Below, piece after piece: positions 52,483 to 60,523 of a DNA stretch of 64,000 bases (position 1 is its first letter; each line of letters begins with the position of its first letter). The position numbers and the translations under genes were made by a program. The DNA is from Marinobacter antarcticus (lineage in GTDB: Bacteria; Pseudomonadota; Gammaproteobacteria; Pseudomonadales; Oleiphilaceae). A model generated the notes under the pieces. That model searched no databases. It was not told the DNA's origin and saw nothing but the letters and a program-made list of their open reading frames with translations. The DNA is taken from contig NZ_FRAQ01000002.1 of NCBI RefSeq assembly GCF_900142385.1, positions 372,001 to 436,000 on the forward strand. Direction: 5' to 3'.

Positions 52483-53382
52483 TCAATTCAGGGGGCGCAT
52501 CATAAAGTCTTCGACCGGCTGTGAGAGCAGCTCGCGCAGGGCCGGGCTTTCGAACTGGCGGCGGATACTGATTGCATAGAACTCCTCGTAGACTCCCGGC
52601 AGAGCTCCGTAGTCAAAAAGATCCCCGTTTCTGAGCTCATCCCGCACCACCACCGGAGGTAAAACGGCGAAGTGCCCCGAATCCCGGGCGAGCAATCGCA
52701 TCATGGCCATATCATCCACTTCTGCAACCAGCCTGGGGCGCACTTTGTGGTATTCACACAGCTGGTCAAAGGCTTGCCGGATATTATTGTCAGCGCCAGG
52801 AACGATCAGGCTGCGCCCCTCGAGAAAGTCGGGAAAGGTCACTTTCTGGCCGGATTCCGGGGGCCCGATAATGCTTACAGGCTGTTTTGAGATCAGCCGG
52901 GAGCGCCAGGGGTTGGCTTCATCACCGCGTACTGGCTGATTGGAAAGAATCAGATCAAGCCTGTGGGCGGACAAGCGCCTTAGTAGCTCGTCAATATCAC
53001 TACTTTGCAGGCTGAACTCAAGATTTTCCCGCCCCAGTAACGGGTGCAGGAACGCTTCCTGAAAGTTCCTGGATAGCGTTGCCACGGCTCCGATACGCAG
53101 CACCTCCCGGTTTACCTGTGTACCGGACGCAAATACTGCAGCAAGCTCCTCTCCCTGACGGAATATTTCTTCGGCGTAGGAAAACGCCATTCTTCCTGCC
53201 TCGGATAGCTTGAGGCGGCGGCCCTCTCGGATAAACAGATCATGCCCAAGACTAGCTTCCAACTTGCGTATCTGTCCGGACAGCGCTGATTGCGAAATAT
53301 GCAGTGCATTTGCTGCCTGGGTGAGGTGGCCTGTGCGGGCAACCATCCAGAAATAATAAAGATGGTGGTAGTTAAGCTTCAT
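52483..53382 (-). CDS. LysR-family (NhaR-like) regulator, divergent from dab
   Basis: A 299-residue LysR regulator beginning M-K-L-N-Y-H-H-L-Y-Y-F-W-M-V-A, the NhaR-type start, with S-Q-S-A-L-S-G-Q-I-R-K-L-E in the recognition helix. It faces dabBA across a 128-bp gap holding a LysR-type dyad, so it most likely controls DAB expression. The inducer (CO2/bicarbonate limitation, Na+ or pH) is inference. Confidence 0.85.
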   Translation of the reverse strand: MKLNYHHLYYFWMVARTGHLTQAANALHISQSALSGQIRKLEASLGHDLFIREGRRLKLSEAGRMAFSYAEEIFRQGEELAAVFASGTQVNREVLRIGAVATLSRNFQEAFLHPLLGRENLEFSLQSSDIDELLRRLSAHRLDLILSNQPVRGDEANPWRSRLISKQPVSIIGPPESGQKVTFPDFLEGRSLIVPGADNNIRQAFDQLCEYHKVRPRLVAEVDDMAMMRLLARDSGHFAVLPPVVVRDELRNGDLFDYGALPGVYEEFYAISIRRQFESPALRELLSQPVEDFMMRPLN

Positions 53383-53401
53383 GCTCAGAGCTCTTCAGAT
53401 C

Positions 53402-53418
53402 GTTCTTAAAAAGAGAAC
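53402..53418. promoter_or_regulatory. LysR-type operator dyad upstream of dabB
   Basis: GTTCT (53402-53406) and AGAAC (53414-53418) form an inverted repeat around 7 bases, with an inner T-N11-A match (TCTTAAAAAGAGA), the classic LysR box. It lies 19 bases from the start of the divergent lysR gene and about 90 bases before dabB. Confidence 0.55.
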
Positions 53419-53510
53419 ATTAAGTTCAGTATAAACCATTTTTTATATCAGTCTATTGTCGGCAAAGTACATGGGGAAGCAAGTAAAGAGAAATCAGGAG
53501 AAAGGCACCC

Positions 53511-55130
53511 ATGAACGATCTCGCTTTGTTTTTATCAACACTGTTTCTGCTGGCCTGGCTGGCGGCACCTGCTGCTTTGTTGACGCTTGCTGGCTTCAGC
53601 GCCTGGACCCGCAACCCGCTGAAGTTGAACCACTGCTGGCGCCTGGCGGAAAAACTGCTGGTGTTCTCAATGGGTACCACGCTTTTGATTTCGGCAGTGC
53701 TCCTGTTTGATCTCCAGAGCGGCTCCTCTAACAGCTCGCTGGCCGTGCCTGGCCGCTGGTTTGGTCTTTTCCCCACCGGCGTGGCCGCCTGGATGGCGGT
53801 GATGGTGGGCTTTGTAGGCTGGGTGATTCTGCGTTTTTCGGAGCGTTACCTGCGTGGCGACCCCGGCCGTGAGCGTTTCCTGCCATGGTTTCTGCTGACG
53901 ATAGCCTGTGTTCTGATTCTGGTTATGACCAACAACCTGCTGGTTCTGGCCGGTGCCTGGGTAGGAGTCAGTATTTCCCTGCATAATCTTTTAACTCTCT
54001 ACCCTGAAAGACCGCAGGCGCGGATGGCAGCCGTGCAGAAGTTCATTGTCAGCCGGGCAGGGGATGCGCTCGTGGTCGCCGGTGTGGTTCTGCTGTATAT
54101 CCATCACGGTACTTTCTATCTGCCGGATATGATCCAGGCACAAAGCGCTGCGCCATCGTCTTCACTCCCACTGACGCTTGCATCGGTAGCACTTGCTCTG
54201 GCTGCCATTCTCAAGTGCGCTCAAATTCCGTTTCACGGCTGGCTATTGCGAGTTATGGAAGCGCCGACTCCGGTATCTGCCCTGTTGCATGCGGGTGTCA
54301 TCAACCTGGGTGGATTTCTCTGGCTGCGTCTTTTCCCGGTCTTTGAAGGCTTCACGGCCGGTCACCTTATTCTGCTGACCATTGGCGGGCTTACTGCGGT
54401 TATCGCGGTGCTCACCATGATGACCCAGTATTCAGTGAAGCACGCACTTGCTTGGTCTACTTGTGCGCAGATGGGCTTCATGCTTTTCGAGATCGGAATG
54501 GGGGCCTACACACTTGCACTGTTACACCTGTTGGCCCACTCACTCTATAAAGCGCATTCGTTTCTTGCCTCTGGCAGGACTGTCAAAGCGTCTGCGGTTG
54601 GTATCTTTGCCCAGCAGCGTTCTTCCTCGGGCCTGCTTTGGGCGCTTTTGACCGGTGGTATCGCAGCACTCATCCTGTTGCAGGCTCCCGGCCTGGTTGA
54701 GAGTAACCTGGTGTTTGGTGCATTACTGGTGCTTGCGGTCTCAAGCGCGGTGATTGCAGTGCCGGCGGGCGCGACGATTGCATCAAAAACCCGCATTGCC
54801 TTGCTTGCCCTGCTTCTGGTTCCCGCTTATGGCGTGCTGCATGCTCTGGTCGGGCCGGCGGTGCCTGTGCACACAAACTTCGATACACCTCTGGTCGCTT
54901 ATGCTATCGCGCTGGCGCTCATGATTACGCTGGTCACGGTCTCAGGGCTGATCTTGCACGGTGGTCGTAACCGGTTTACGAGCAACCTGTGGCGTCACTT
55001 CAGCAAGGGGCTTTACCTTGAACTGATGCTTGACCGGATTACCCACCGCCTGGCGTCTGAAGCACTGAACGCCCCTGGCATGCTCAAGAGAATTCCCCAT
55101 CATCCGTTCACCATGGAGAAGAGATCATGA
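53511..55130 (+). CDS. dabB: DabB, membrane subunit of DAB inorganic-carbon transporter
   Basis: A 539-residue NuoL/MrpA-like membrane protein with about 13 hydrophobic helices and the proton-channel segments of the complex I antiporter family (H-G-W-L and L-H-A-G-V-I-N-L-G-G near 240-265). A lysine in the A-x-S-T-C-A-Q segment is also seen. It is too short for NuoL (about 615) and, since dabA follows with an ATGA overlap, fits DabB, which couples cation flow to bicarbonate trapping by DabA. AGGAGAAAGG-like ribosome site precedes the ATG. Confidence 0.9.
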   Translation: MNDLALFLSTLFLLAWLAAPAALLTLAGFSAWTRNPLKLNHCWRLAEKLLVFSMGTTLLISAVLLFDLQSGSSNSSLAVPGRWFGLFPTGVAAWMAVMVGFVGWVILRFSERYLRGDPGRERFLPWFLLTIACVLILVMTNNLLVLAGAWVGVSISLHNLLTLYPERPQARMAAVQKFIVSRAGDALVVAGVVLLYIHHGTFYLPDMIQAQSAAPSSSLPLTLASVALALAAILKCAQIPFHGWLLRVMEAPTPVSALLHAGVINLGGFLWLRLFPVFEGFTAGHLILLTIGGLTAVIAVLTMMTQYSVKHALAWSTCAQMGFMLFEIGMGAYTLALLHLLAHSLYKAHSFLASGRTVKASAVGIFAQQRSSSGLLWALLTGGIAALILLQAPGLVESNLVFGALLVLAVSSAVIAVPAGATIASKTRIALLALLLVPAYGVLHALVGPAVPVHTNFDTPLVAYAIALALMITLVTVSGLILHGGRNRFTSNLWRHFSKGLYLELMLDRITHRLASEALNAPGMLKRIPHHPFTMEKRS

Positions 55131-57637
55131 TGGATTCCAGCGCAGCTGTATCCGCAACCGTTATGGACGATAGTGGTTTTCAGAGCGCCATAACACGGGC
55201 CTGTGAGTTGATTGCGCCGATCTGGCCACTAGACAGCTGGATTGCTGTTAACCCTTTCTGGGGGCTTCGTGATCTGCCGGTAAAGCGCGCCGAGCGCATG
55301 TTGGAGCAAAGAGCCAACTTTTCCTTCCTTATGCCGGCAGCGTTTTACCGTGAGGCTTGGGAGGGTGGCAGGATTTCTGATTCGGACTTGCAGGAGAGCC
55401 TGGACGAGAGCGGCATACAATCCGGCCTTCAGCCACTGTTCGATCTGCTGAAGCGTGGCGAACAGGCTGGGGAGTCCTTTCGCTTCTCGATTCTTGATGT
55501 GTTTCCGGAAAGCGCAGAAGGCGTTAAGGCTTCCGATGCGGTGTGCGATGAAATCGGACGTCTTTGTGGCGCATTTTTTGACGCACGCCAGGCCCGTTGG
55601 TCGGCATCCGGAAGCCGAGACGGCCAAGGTGGGTTCTTTGAATTCTGGCTTGAAGCCGCGCGGCAAGACCTTTCGCTGGACTACAGAACGGGTATTGCCG
55701 GAGCTCGCGAACAGCTCAAGGCATTTCCTGAGGCCCGGTTACAGGCCGTAGAAAAAGCTGTAGCCCTGATTAACCTGAGCGCTGACGAACTGGAGGTGCT
55801 TTGCCATAATCTGCTGATGCGGGTGCTTGGCTGGGCCTCATGGAGCAGCGGCGTGGACTGGCGCGCAGGCCTTGCTGGAGATGACTCCGAAGCAAGAGAG
55901 TCCCTGCTTTCCGCTTTGCTGGTGTGGGAGTCTGTTGCACTTGAATGTGCATCGGTTGACCAGATTGCGGCGAGGGCAGAGGCGTGGGGGAAAGTTCGCC
56001 GGACTCTGCAAAGAGGCGGCGCCGATGGCTCCGGTGGTCTGGATGCTGCGAACGACCCGGAAGAAAAGCTGCTCTGGATCTGGCAGCGTGCCTATGAGAT
56101 CGGGTATCAGCGGGCGCTCATGCATATAATTCGTGAGCGCCCTGGCAAAGAATCCGACGTCAAGATTTCAGAGACTGAAATTGATATTCAGGCGGTTTTT
56201 TGTATCGACGTGCGCTCCGAGGTGATGAGGCGCCATCTGGAGAACAACAGCCCTCAGGTGCGCACATTGGGGTTTGCCGGCTTCTTTGGTTTGCCTGTTT
56301 CACATCAGAGCCACGGCCCCTTTTCAGAGGTCCAGCGATTACCCGGGCTGCTGGCACCGGCGTACCGGCTGATTGACACTGAGGGCAGTTCCGAAGGTGA
56401 TAACGCGCTGAATCGCGAGCTTGATCAACGGGAAATAACCAGGGAATCCGTGCGCAATGCCAAGTACAGCAGCCTTTCGACCTTCACCCTGGTGGAGACC
56501 ACGGGCCTCGCATGGGCCTGGAAGCTTTTCAAAGACAGTATTCATCAGAAGAATGTCGGAAAGCCCGTAAAGCCGGGCTCGTTAAAAGGCACTCTGGTAC
56601 ACCATCTCGGAGGCGACCCTCTGGCAGTACCAGAGAAGGTTAAGCTGGTCGCGGGTTTTCTGCAGGGAATGTCCCTGACTCGCAACTTTGCTCCCTTGCT
56701 TGTGTTCGTTGGCCACGGCACACAAACAGACAATAACCCTAATCATGCAGGTATGGCCTGCGGTGCCTGCGGTGGCCAGAGCGGTGGTGTGAACGCACGG
56801 CTGGCAGCTGCACTTTTTAATGACTTGCAGGTACGCGAAGGTCTTGCAGCAGAGGGTATTCACATACCGGACACTACCTTGGCGGTTGCGGCAGAGCACT
56901 GCACGGTAACGGATGAGGTAACGCTGTTTGATCAGGAGTCTGTGCCAGCTTCTCACCGGGCATTGCTTTTGGAACTGCAGGCCTCGTTTCTGAGTGCCGG
57001 ACGAGAGGCAAGAAAGGAAAGGGCAACACCGCTGAAGCTCAATGGGCTTGAAGACAAAGAACTGCTGGTTGCTATGCACCAGAGAGCTGTGGATTGGTCA
57101 GAGGTTCGGCCTGAGTGGGGCCTTGCAAATAATGCCGCCATTATTTTCGCAAAGCGGGATTTAACCCGGGGAAAGAATCTGTCGGGCAGAGTGTTTCTGC
57201 ATGACTATGATCCTGATCTGGACACCGAGGGCCAGGTTTTGGAGGCGCTGATGTCGGCGCCCATGATGGTGGCAAACTGGATCAACCTTCAGTATTTCGC
57301 GTCGGTTACGGCACCGGAAGTTTATGGCGCCGGGAACAAGCTGCTGCACTCCGTGGTTGGCGGAAACCTTGGTGTTATTGAAGGGAACGGAACAGATCTG
57401 CGTATTGGCCTGCCATTACAGTCCGTGCACGATGGCATCTACTGGCGCCATGAACCGCTTCGTCTCACCGTTTTGATTGATGCCCCCAGGGAGCGCATTC
57501 AAGCAATTGTTGACCGCCAGCCTGATGTTGCACGGTTAGTCCGCAATCAGTGGCTGTGGCTGCACAGAATGCTTCCCGGGGGTGAGCAGGAGCGGTTTGA
57601 TAAGGGGGTATGGCACAGCTGCTCAGGTTATTCCTGA
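55127..57637 (+). CDS. dabA: DabA (DUF2309/UPF0753), beta-carbonic-anhydrase-like subunit
   Basis: An 836-residue peripheral protein. The zinc-site residues expected for DabA are present with family spacing: C359 and D361 in C-I-D-V-R-S-E, H530 in V-G-H-G-T-Q-T, and C545 in A-C-G-A-C-G-G-Q. C359 to H530 and H530 to C545 distances (171 and 15) are nearly those of the Halothiobacillus protein. With DabB it hydrates CO2 to trap bicarbonate vectorially. Its ATG overlaps the dabB stop. Its own stop overlaps the yebG stop by ten bases, tail to tail. Confidence 0.95.
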   Translation: MMDSSAAVSATVMDDSGFQSAITRACELIAPIWPLDSWIAVNPFWGLRDLPVKRAERMLEQRANFSFLMPAAFYREAWEGGRISDSDLQESLDESGIQSGLQPLFDLLKRGEQAGESFRFSILDVFPESAEGVKASDAVCDEIGRLCGAFFDARQARWSASGSRDGQGGFFEFWLEAARQDLSLDYRTGIAGAREQLKAFPEARLQAVEKAVALINLSADELEVLCHNLLMRVLGWASWSSGVDWRAGLAGDDSEARESLLSALLVWESVALECASVDQIAARAEAWGKVRRTLQRGGADGSGGLDAANDPEEKLLWIWQRAYEIGYQRALMHIIRERPGKESDVKISETEIDIQAVFCIDVRSEVMRRHLENNSPQVRTLGFAGFFGLPVSHQSHGPFSEVQRLPGLLAPAYRLIDTEGSSEGDNALNRELDQREITRESVRNAKYSSLSTFTLVETTGLAWAWKLFKDSIHQKNVGKPVKPGSLKGTLVHHLGGDPLAVPEKVKLVAGFLQGMSLTRNFAPLLVFVGHGTQTDNNPNHAGMACGACGGQSGGVNARLAAALFNDLQVREGLAAEGIHIPDTTLAVAAEHCTVTDEVTLFDQESVPASHRALLLELQASFLSAGREARKERATPLKLNGLEDKELLVAMHQRAVDWSEVRPEWGLANNAAIIFAKRDLTRGKNLSGRVFLHDYDPDLDTEGQVLEALMSAPMMVANWINLQYFASVTAPEVYGAGNKLLHSVVGGNLGVIEGNGTDLRIGLPLQSVHDGIYWRHEPLRLTVLIDAPRERIQAIVDRQPDVARLVRNQWLWLHRMLPGGEQERFDKGVWHSCSGYS

Positions 57638-57900
57638 GCAGCGTTCAGGAGTTCGGGCTTTTTCAGAGCTCTCTGAAAGAGATCTTTGTCCTCGGCGATG
57701 GCCATGGCGCATTTTTCGGCCATGTCATCGCCCAGGCCCTCAACTTTCCGGGCCAGGAAAACCTGAATTTCTTCCGCCAGTTCCAGTATTTTATCTCTGG
57801 CATCGGCGTCTGCTTTTGATGTGAAAAGCATGGTCTCAGGGTTTTTTAGTGCCATATCCAGGCCGTCCCTATCGGAAAAATAGACTGCTTGTACCGCCAT
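57628..57900 (-). CDS. yebG: SOS-induced protein YebG
   Basis: A 90-residue protein matching YebG: start M-A-V-Q-A-V-Y-F, then M-L-F-T-S-K-A-D-A-D-A-R-D-K, with a helical acidic C terminus. The ATG at 57900 is chosen because GAGGA lies six bases before it; an ATG two codons earlier abuts the ribosome site. YebG is a DNA-damage-inducible protein of unknown biochemical role. A perfect LexA box lies 30-50 bases upstream. Confidence 0.9.
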   Translation of the reverse strand: MAVQAVYFSDRDGLDMALKNPETMLFTSKADADARDKILELAEEIQVFLARKVEGLGDDMAEKCAMAIAEDKDLFQRALKKPELLNAAQE

Positions 57901-57928
57901 GGTCATTCCTCGCAGTGAATGTGCGTAA

Positions 57929-57948
57929 TACTGTATGAAAATACAGTG
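57929..57948 (-). promoter_or_regulatory. LexA (SOS) box upstream of yebG
   Basis: CTGT-ATGAAAAT-ACAG at 57931-57946 matches the LexA consensus CTGT-N8-ACAG perfectly. It lies 31-46 bases upstream of the yebG start and is the second such box in the window. Confidence 0.88.
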
Positions 57949-58061
57949 TACAGAATGGAGCGTGCCTGACACAACATTTGTCCTGATTACCCCTCAATGC
58001 TGTTCAATAGACTCTGCTAGACTTACCGATATGTCGTCATAAAACACAGGCAGGGTGAGTG

Positions 58062-59258
58062 ATGTCGCGCCGAGGTTGGGTAAACAGTGGACTGGTAGTG
58101 GTACTGATTCTGGCAGGCGGGCTGGGACTATACGGCTACCGATCCCTGCAGTCGGATATAACGCAGCTGACCGATGCACGCTCGACCGCTGAATCCAATG
58201 CGGAAGATTTGCGTAGCCAACTGCAACAAAACGAGGAGGCGCTGACGACGGCTCGGGCGCGGCTCGAACATCGCACCAGCAGTGCGGATAAACTGGAATC
58301 CGAACTCAACCGCCTGCGTCAGACGGTGGCAGGGACCAAGGCCGACTTGCAGACTGCGCAACAGCAGGTTGAGAAGCTCAAGGCCCAGTTGGAAACAGCC
58401 CTTGCGGCGTTGGCCGAACGGGAGGGGCAGGTCGCCGAGCAGGGTAGTCAGCTCAAACAGAGCCGGGATCAGATCGCTGCTCATAAGGCGCAGCTGGCTG
58501 CAGCCAGCAAACACGTTGAGAACTTATCCCAGCTACGCGACGCACTGACGTCGGACCTGAACGCTGTACTGGCAAAACAAGGTGGCGCCCAAAACCAGAT
58601 TGACGATCTGACGACGCAGTTAACGCAAGCGACCGGTCAGCGTCAGTCTGTTGCCGAGCAATACCAACAGGCACGTGAGCAGCTCGCACTTCAGCAAGCT
58701 CGCAGCGAGTCTGCCGCTGAGACAATCAACGAGCTGGAAGCCCGGATGGCGCAGGAAAAAGCGGCAACCGATAACCTTCAGTCGCGGCTGCAATCCCTGA
58801 GTCATGAAAAGGAAAATCTGGTGTCCCGGCTGGAAGATGGCACCACCGTGATCAAGTTGCCGGAGAGCATCATGTTTAATTCCGGTTCTGCCAGAATCGG
58901 TAAAGCCGGCCGGCACACGCTGACGTTGCTCGCTGAGGCACTGAAAAGCTTTCCGGATCACCTGATCAGTATTCAGGGGCACAGCGACAGCCGCTCCATT
59001 GCTCCTGCCTTGCAGAGTTTGTATCCAACCAACTGGGAGTTATCGGCGTCACGGGCTGCGTCAGCGGTGCGCGTGTTGAGAGAGGCCGGTATCGATCCCA
59101 GCCGTATGCAGGCAGTGGGTTTTGCGGATACCCGACCGCTGGTTGAGGAAATCGATGCAGGCAGTCGTCGAAAAAACCGACGCATTGAGGTGCTGTTGTA
59201 TCCGTCTCAGTTCAAGATAAAAGCCTACCAACCGGGCGGCCGTGAGCCGGCCCGGTAG
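58062..59258 (+). CDS. Coiled-coil OmpA-family protein
   Basis: A 398-residue protein with one N-terminal membrane helix (L-V-V-V-L-I-L-A-G-G-L-G-L), a long alanine/glutamine-rich coiled coil (about 35-265) and a C-terminal OmpA peptidoglycan-binding domain. The latter has I-Q-G-H-S-D-S-R, L-S-x-x-R-A, V-G-F-A-D-T-R-P and N-R-R-I-E-V. It would span the periplasm from the inner membrane to the cell wall. The ATG at 58062 is preferred to an adjacent GTG. It converges with the SoxH-like gene, 3 bp apart; an ACCGGGC/GCCCGGT hairpin overlaps its stop. Confidence 0.85.
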   Translation: MSRRGWVNSGLVVVLILAGGLGLYGYRSLQSDITQLTDARSTAESNAEDLRSQLQQNEEALTTARARLEHRTSSADKLESELNRLRQTVAGTKADLQTAQQQVEKLKAQLETALAALAEREGQVAEQGSQLKQSRDQIAAHKAQLAAASKHVENLSQLRDALTSDLNAVLAKQGGAQNQIDDLTTQLTQATGQRQSVAEQYQQAREQLALQQARSESAAETINELEARMAQEKAATDNLQSRLQSLSHEKENLVSRLEDGTTVIKLPESIMFNSGSARIGKAGRHTLTLLAEALKSFPDHLISIQGHSDSRSIAPALQSLYPTNWELSASRAASAVRVLREAGIDPSRMQAVGFADTRPLVEEIDAGSRRKNRRIEVLLYPSQFKIKAYQPGGREPAR

Positions 59259-59261
59259 TGG

Positions 59262-60266
59262 TCATTCACTCCCGAGAGCAGTTTTTTCCATGTCCAGGTA
59301 AACCCGATAGGCATTCGCCTTGTTTGATGCATCAAAAGCCGGCAGCGACTCATAGCTGGACCAGTCTGTTTGCTGATAGGCATCCTCAAAAGGCACCCAG
59401 TTTTCCACGGCGTCTTTCATCTTACTGCGCACGAATGACAGGTAATTGTAAGTAAAATCCAGAGCTTCCATTGCGTTCGGGGAAGCACGCCCGTGGCCGG
59501 GTATCAGTACCTTTGGCTCCAGTTTCCGGACCTTTTCGATAGCCTTCATCCAGTTTCCGGTATCAACTTCGTCGCTGTTCAGAAACGGGACCCTGCCGTT
59601 CTGAATAATATCTCCCGAAAACAGCACACCCCCGGGTTCAACCATCATCATGCTGTCGTCCGGCGCATGGGCGGGTCCTGCGTGGTAGATGCTGAACTTA
59701 TACGAACCGGATTCCAGGAATGTTTCATCCTTGAACGTGACATCCGGCGGAATCACCCGCGTTTTTTCATTAACCCAGGGGCCCAGAGCCTGCTGTCGTT
59801 GCTCAAGGCGTTGTCTAGCGTCAGGGCTGGTGATGTAAAGGTTGGAGCTTTCCTGAGCGATGATATCGGCATCAGTCAATTCACGGAATGCCTGAAGGCC
59901 GTATATGTGGTCGGCGTGGTAATGACTGACCACTACGTGGATCACGGGCTGGTCAGTCAGCTTCTGTATTTCCCGGATCATGGCGGCGGCCAGGCTCGGT
60001 GTTCCCAAGGCATCAAAGACCACCACTCCATCTTCGGTTATCACGAATCCTGCATTCGAGGTAAAGCCCTCGTTGGCTCCACTGGGTACTCCAGACTGAC
60101 CTTTAAAATAGTAAACATTATCAGCGTTTACCGATTCCGGGCCAAAAGGGACTGAGATGTCCGGGTAGGGCGAATCAGATTCGGCCAGAACCATTCCCGG
60201 GAAAACAATCGATCCCCCGGCCAGGGTGAGCAAAAAACCAACAATTTTACTGGTGAAATAGCTCAT
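59262..60266 (-). CDS. Exported metallo-beta-lactamase-fold hydrolase (SoxH-like)
   Basis: A 334-residue MBL-fold protein with a signal peptide (L-L-T-L-A-G-G-S-I-V-F-P-G-M-V-L-A, cut near residue 28). The zinc motif S-H-Y-H-A-D-H has H115, H117, D119 and H120, and further ligands lie in the H-A-G-P-A-H-A and I-P-G-H-G segments. It diverges from soxC across 257 bp, as the MBL protein SoxH often accompanies sox clusters. SoxH is dispensable for thiosulfate oxidation in Paracoccus and its substrate is unknown. The fold is certain, the SoxH assignment is by context. Confidence 0.8.
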   Translation of the reverse strand: MSYFTSKIVGFLLTLAGGSIVFPGMVLAESDSPYPDISVPFGPESVNADNVYYFKGQSGVPSGANEGFTSNAGFVITEDGVVVFDALGTPSLAAAMIREIQKLTDQPVIHVVVSHYHADHIYGLQAFRELTDADIIAQESSNLYITSPDARQRLEQRQQALGPWVNEKTRVIPPDVTFKDETFLESGSYKFSIYHAGPAHAPDDSMMMVEPGGVLFSGDIIQNGRVPFLNSDEVDTGNWMKAIEKVRKLEPKVLIPGHGRASPNAMEALDFTYNYLSFVRSKMKDAVENWVPFEDAYQQTDWSSYESLPAFDASNKANAYRVYLDMEKTALGSE

Positions 60267-60393
60267 TTTTCGTCCCTCTTAGCATTTTTGGTTGATTTGT
60301 AACCATATGGACTGTTTGAAATTTTTGTGTTTTGACAAGGTTTAACCGGAAAATCCGGGCTTTCAGTCGAATGAAAGAGTACTGAAAAAGAAC

Positions 60394-60422
60394 TTGTAAC
60401 CTGCATCTTAGGTGTCTATAAA
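60394..60422 (+). promoter_or_regulatory. Candidate promoter of the sox operon
   Basis: TTGTAA (60394-60399) and TATAAA (60417-60422) are separated by 17 bases, a good sigma70 arrangement, about 100 bases before the soxC ATG. Transcription would start near 60428-60430, inside the inverted repeat that follows. Confidence 0.45.
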
Positions 60423-60425
60423 TAA

Positions 60426-60441
60426 GTTATATCCTTATAAC
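60426..60441. promoter_or_regulatory. Inverted repeat at the predicted sox transcription start
   Basis: GTTATA (60426-60431) and TATAAC (60436-60441) form a perfect dyad with a 4-base spacer, just after the -10. A site here would suit a repressor that blocks initiation, such as an ArsR/SoxR-type sulfur-responsive regulator. A second, smaller dyad (CCGGA-AAA-TCCGG) is at 60346-60358. Confidence 0.45.
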
Positions 60442-60523
60442 ACAAACAACAAGTCCGCCTTTCAGTCTGAACACTGGATGCCGGTCGACTGCCCCGAAGA
60501 GGGCATCGAAGGAGGATGACAAT

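Noticed and set aside
53511..55130. NuoL (NADH dehydrogenase subunit)
   Set aside because: Too short, no other nuo genes, and it overlaps dabA, so DabB is the better call.
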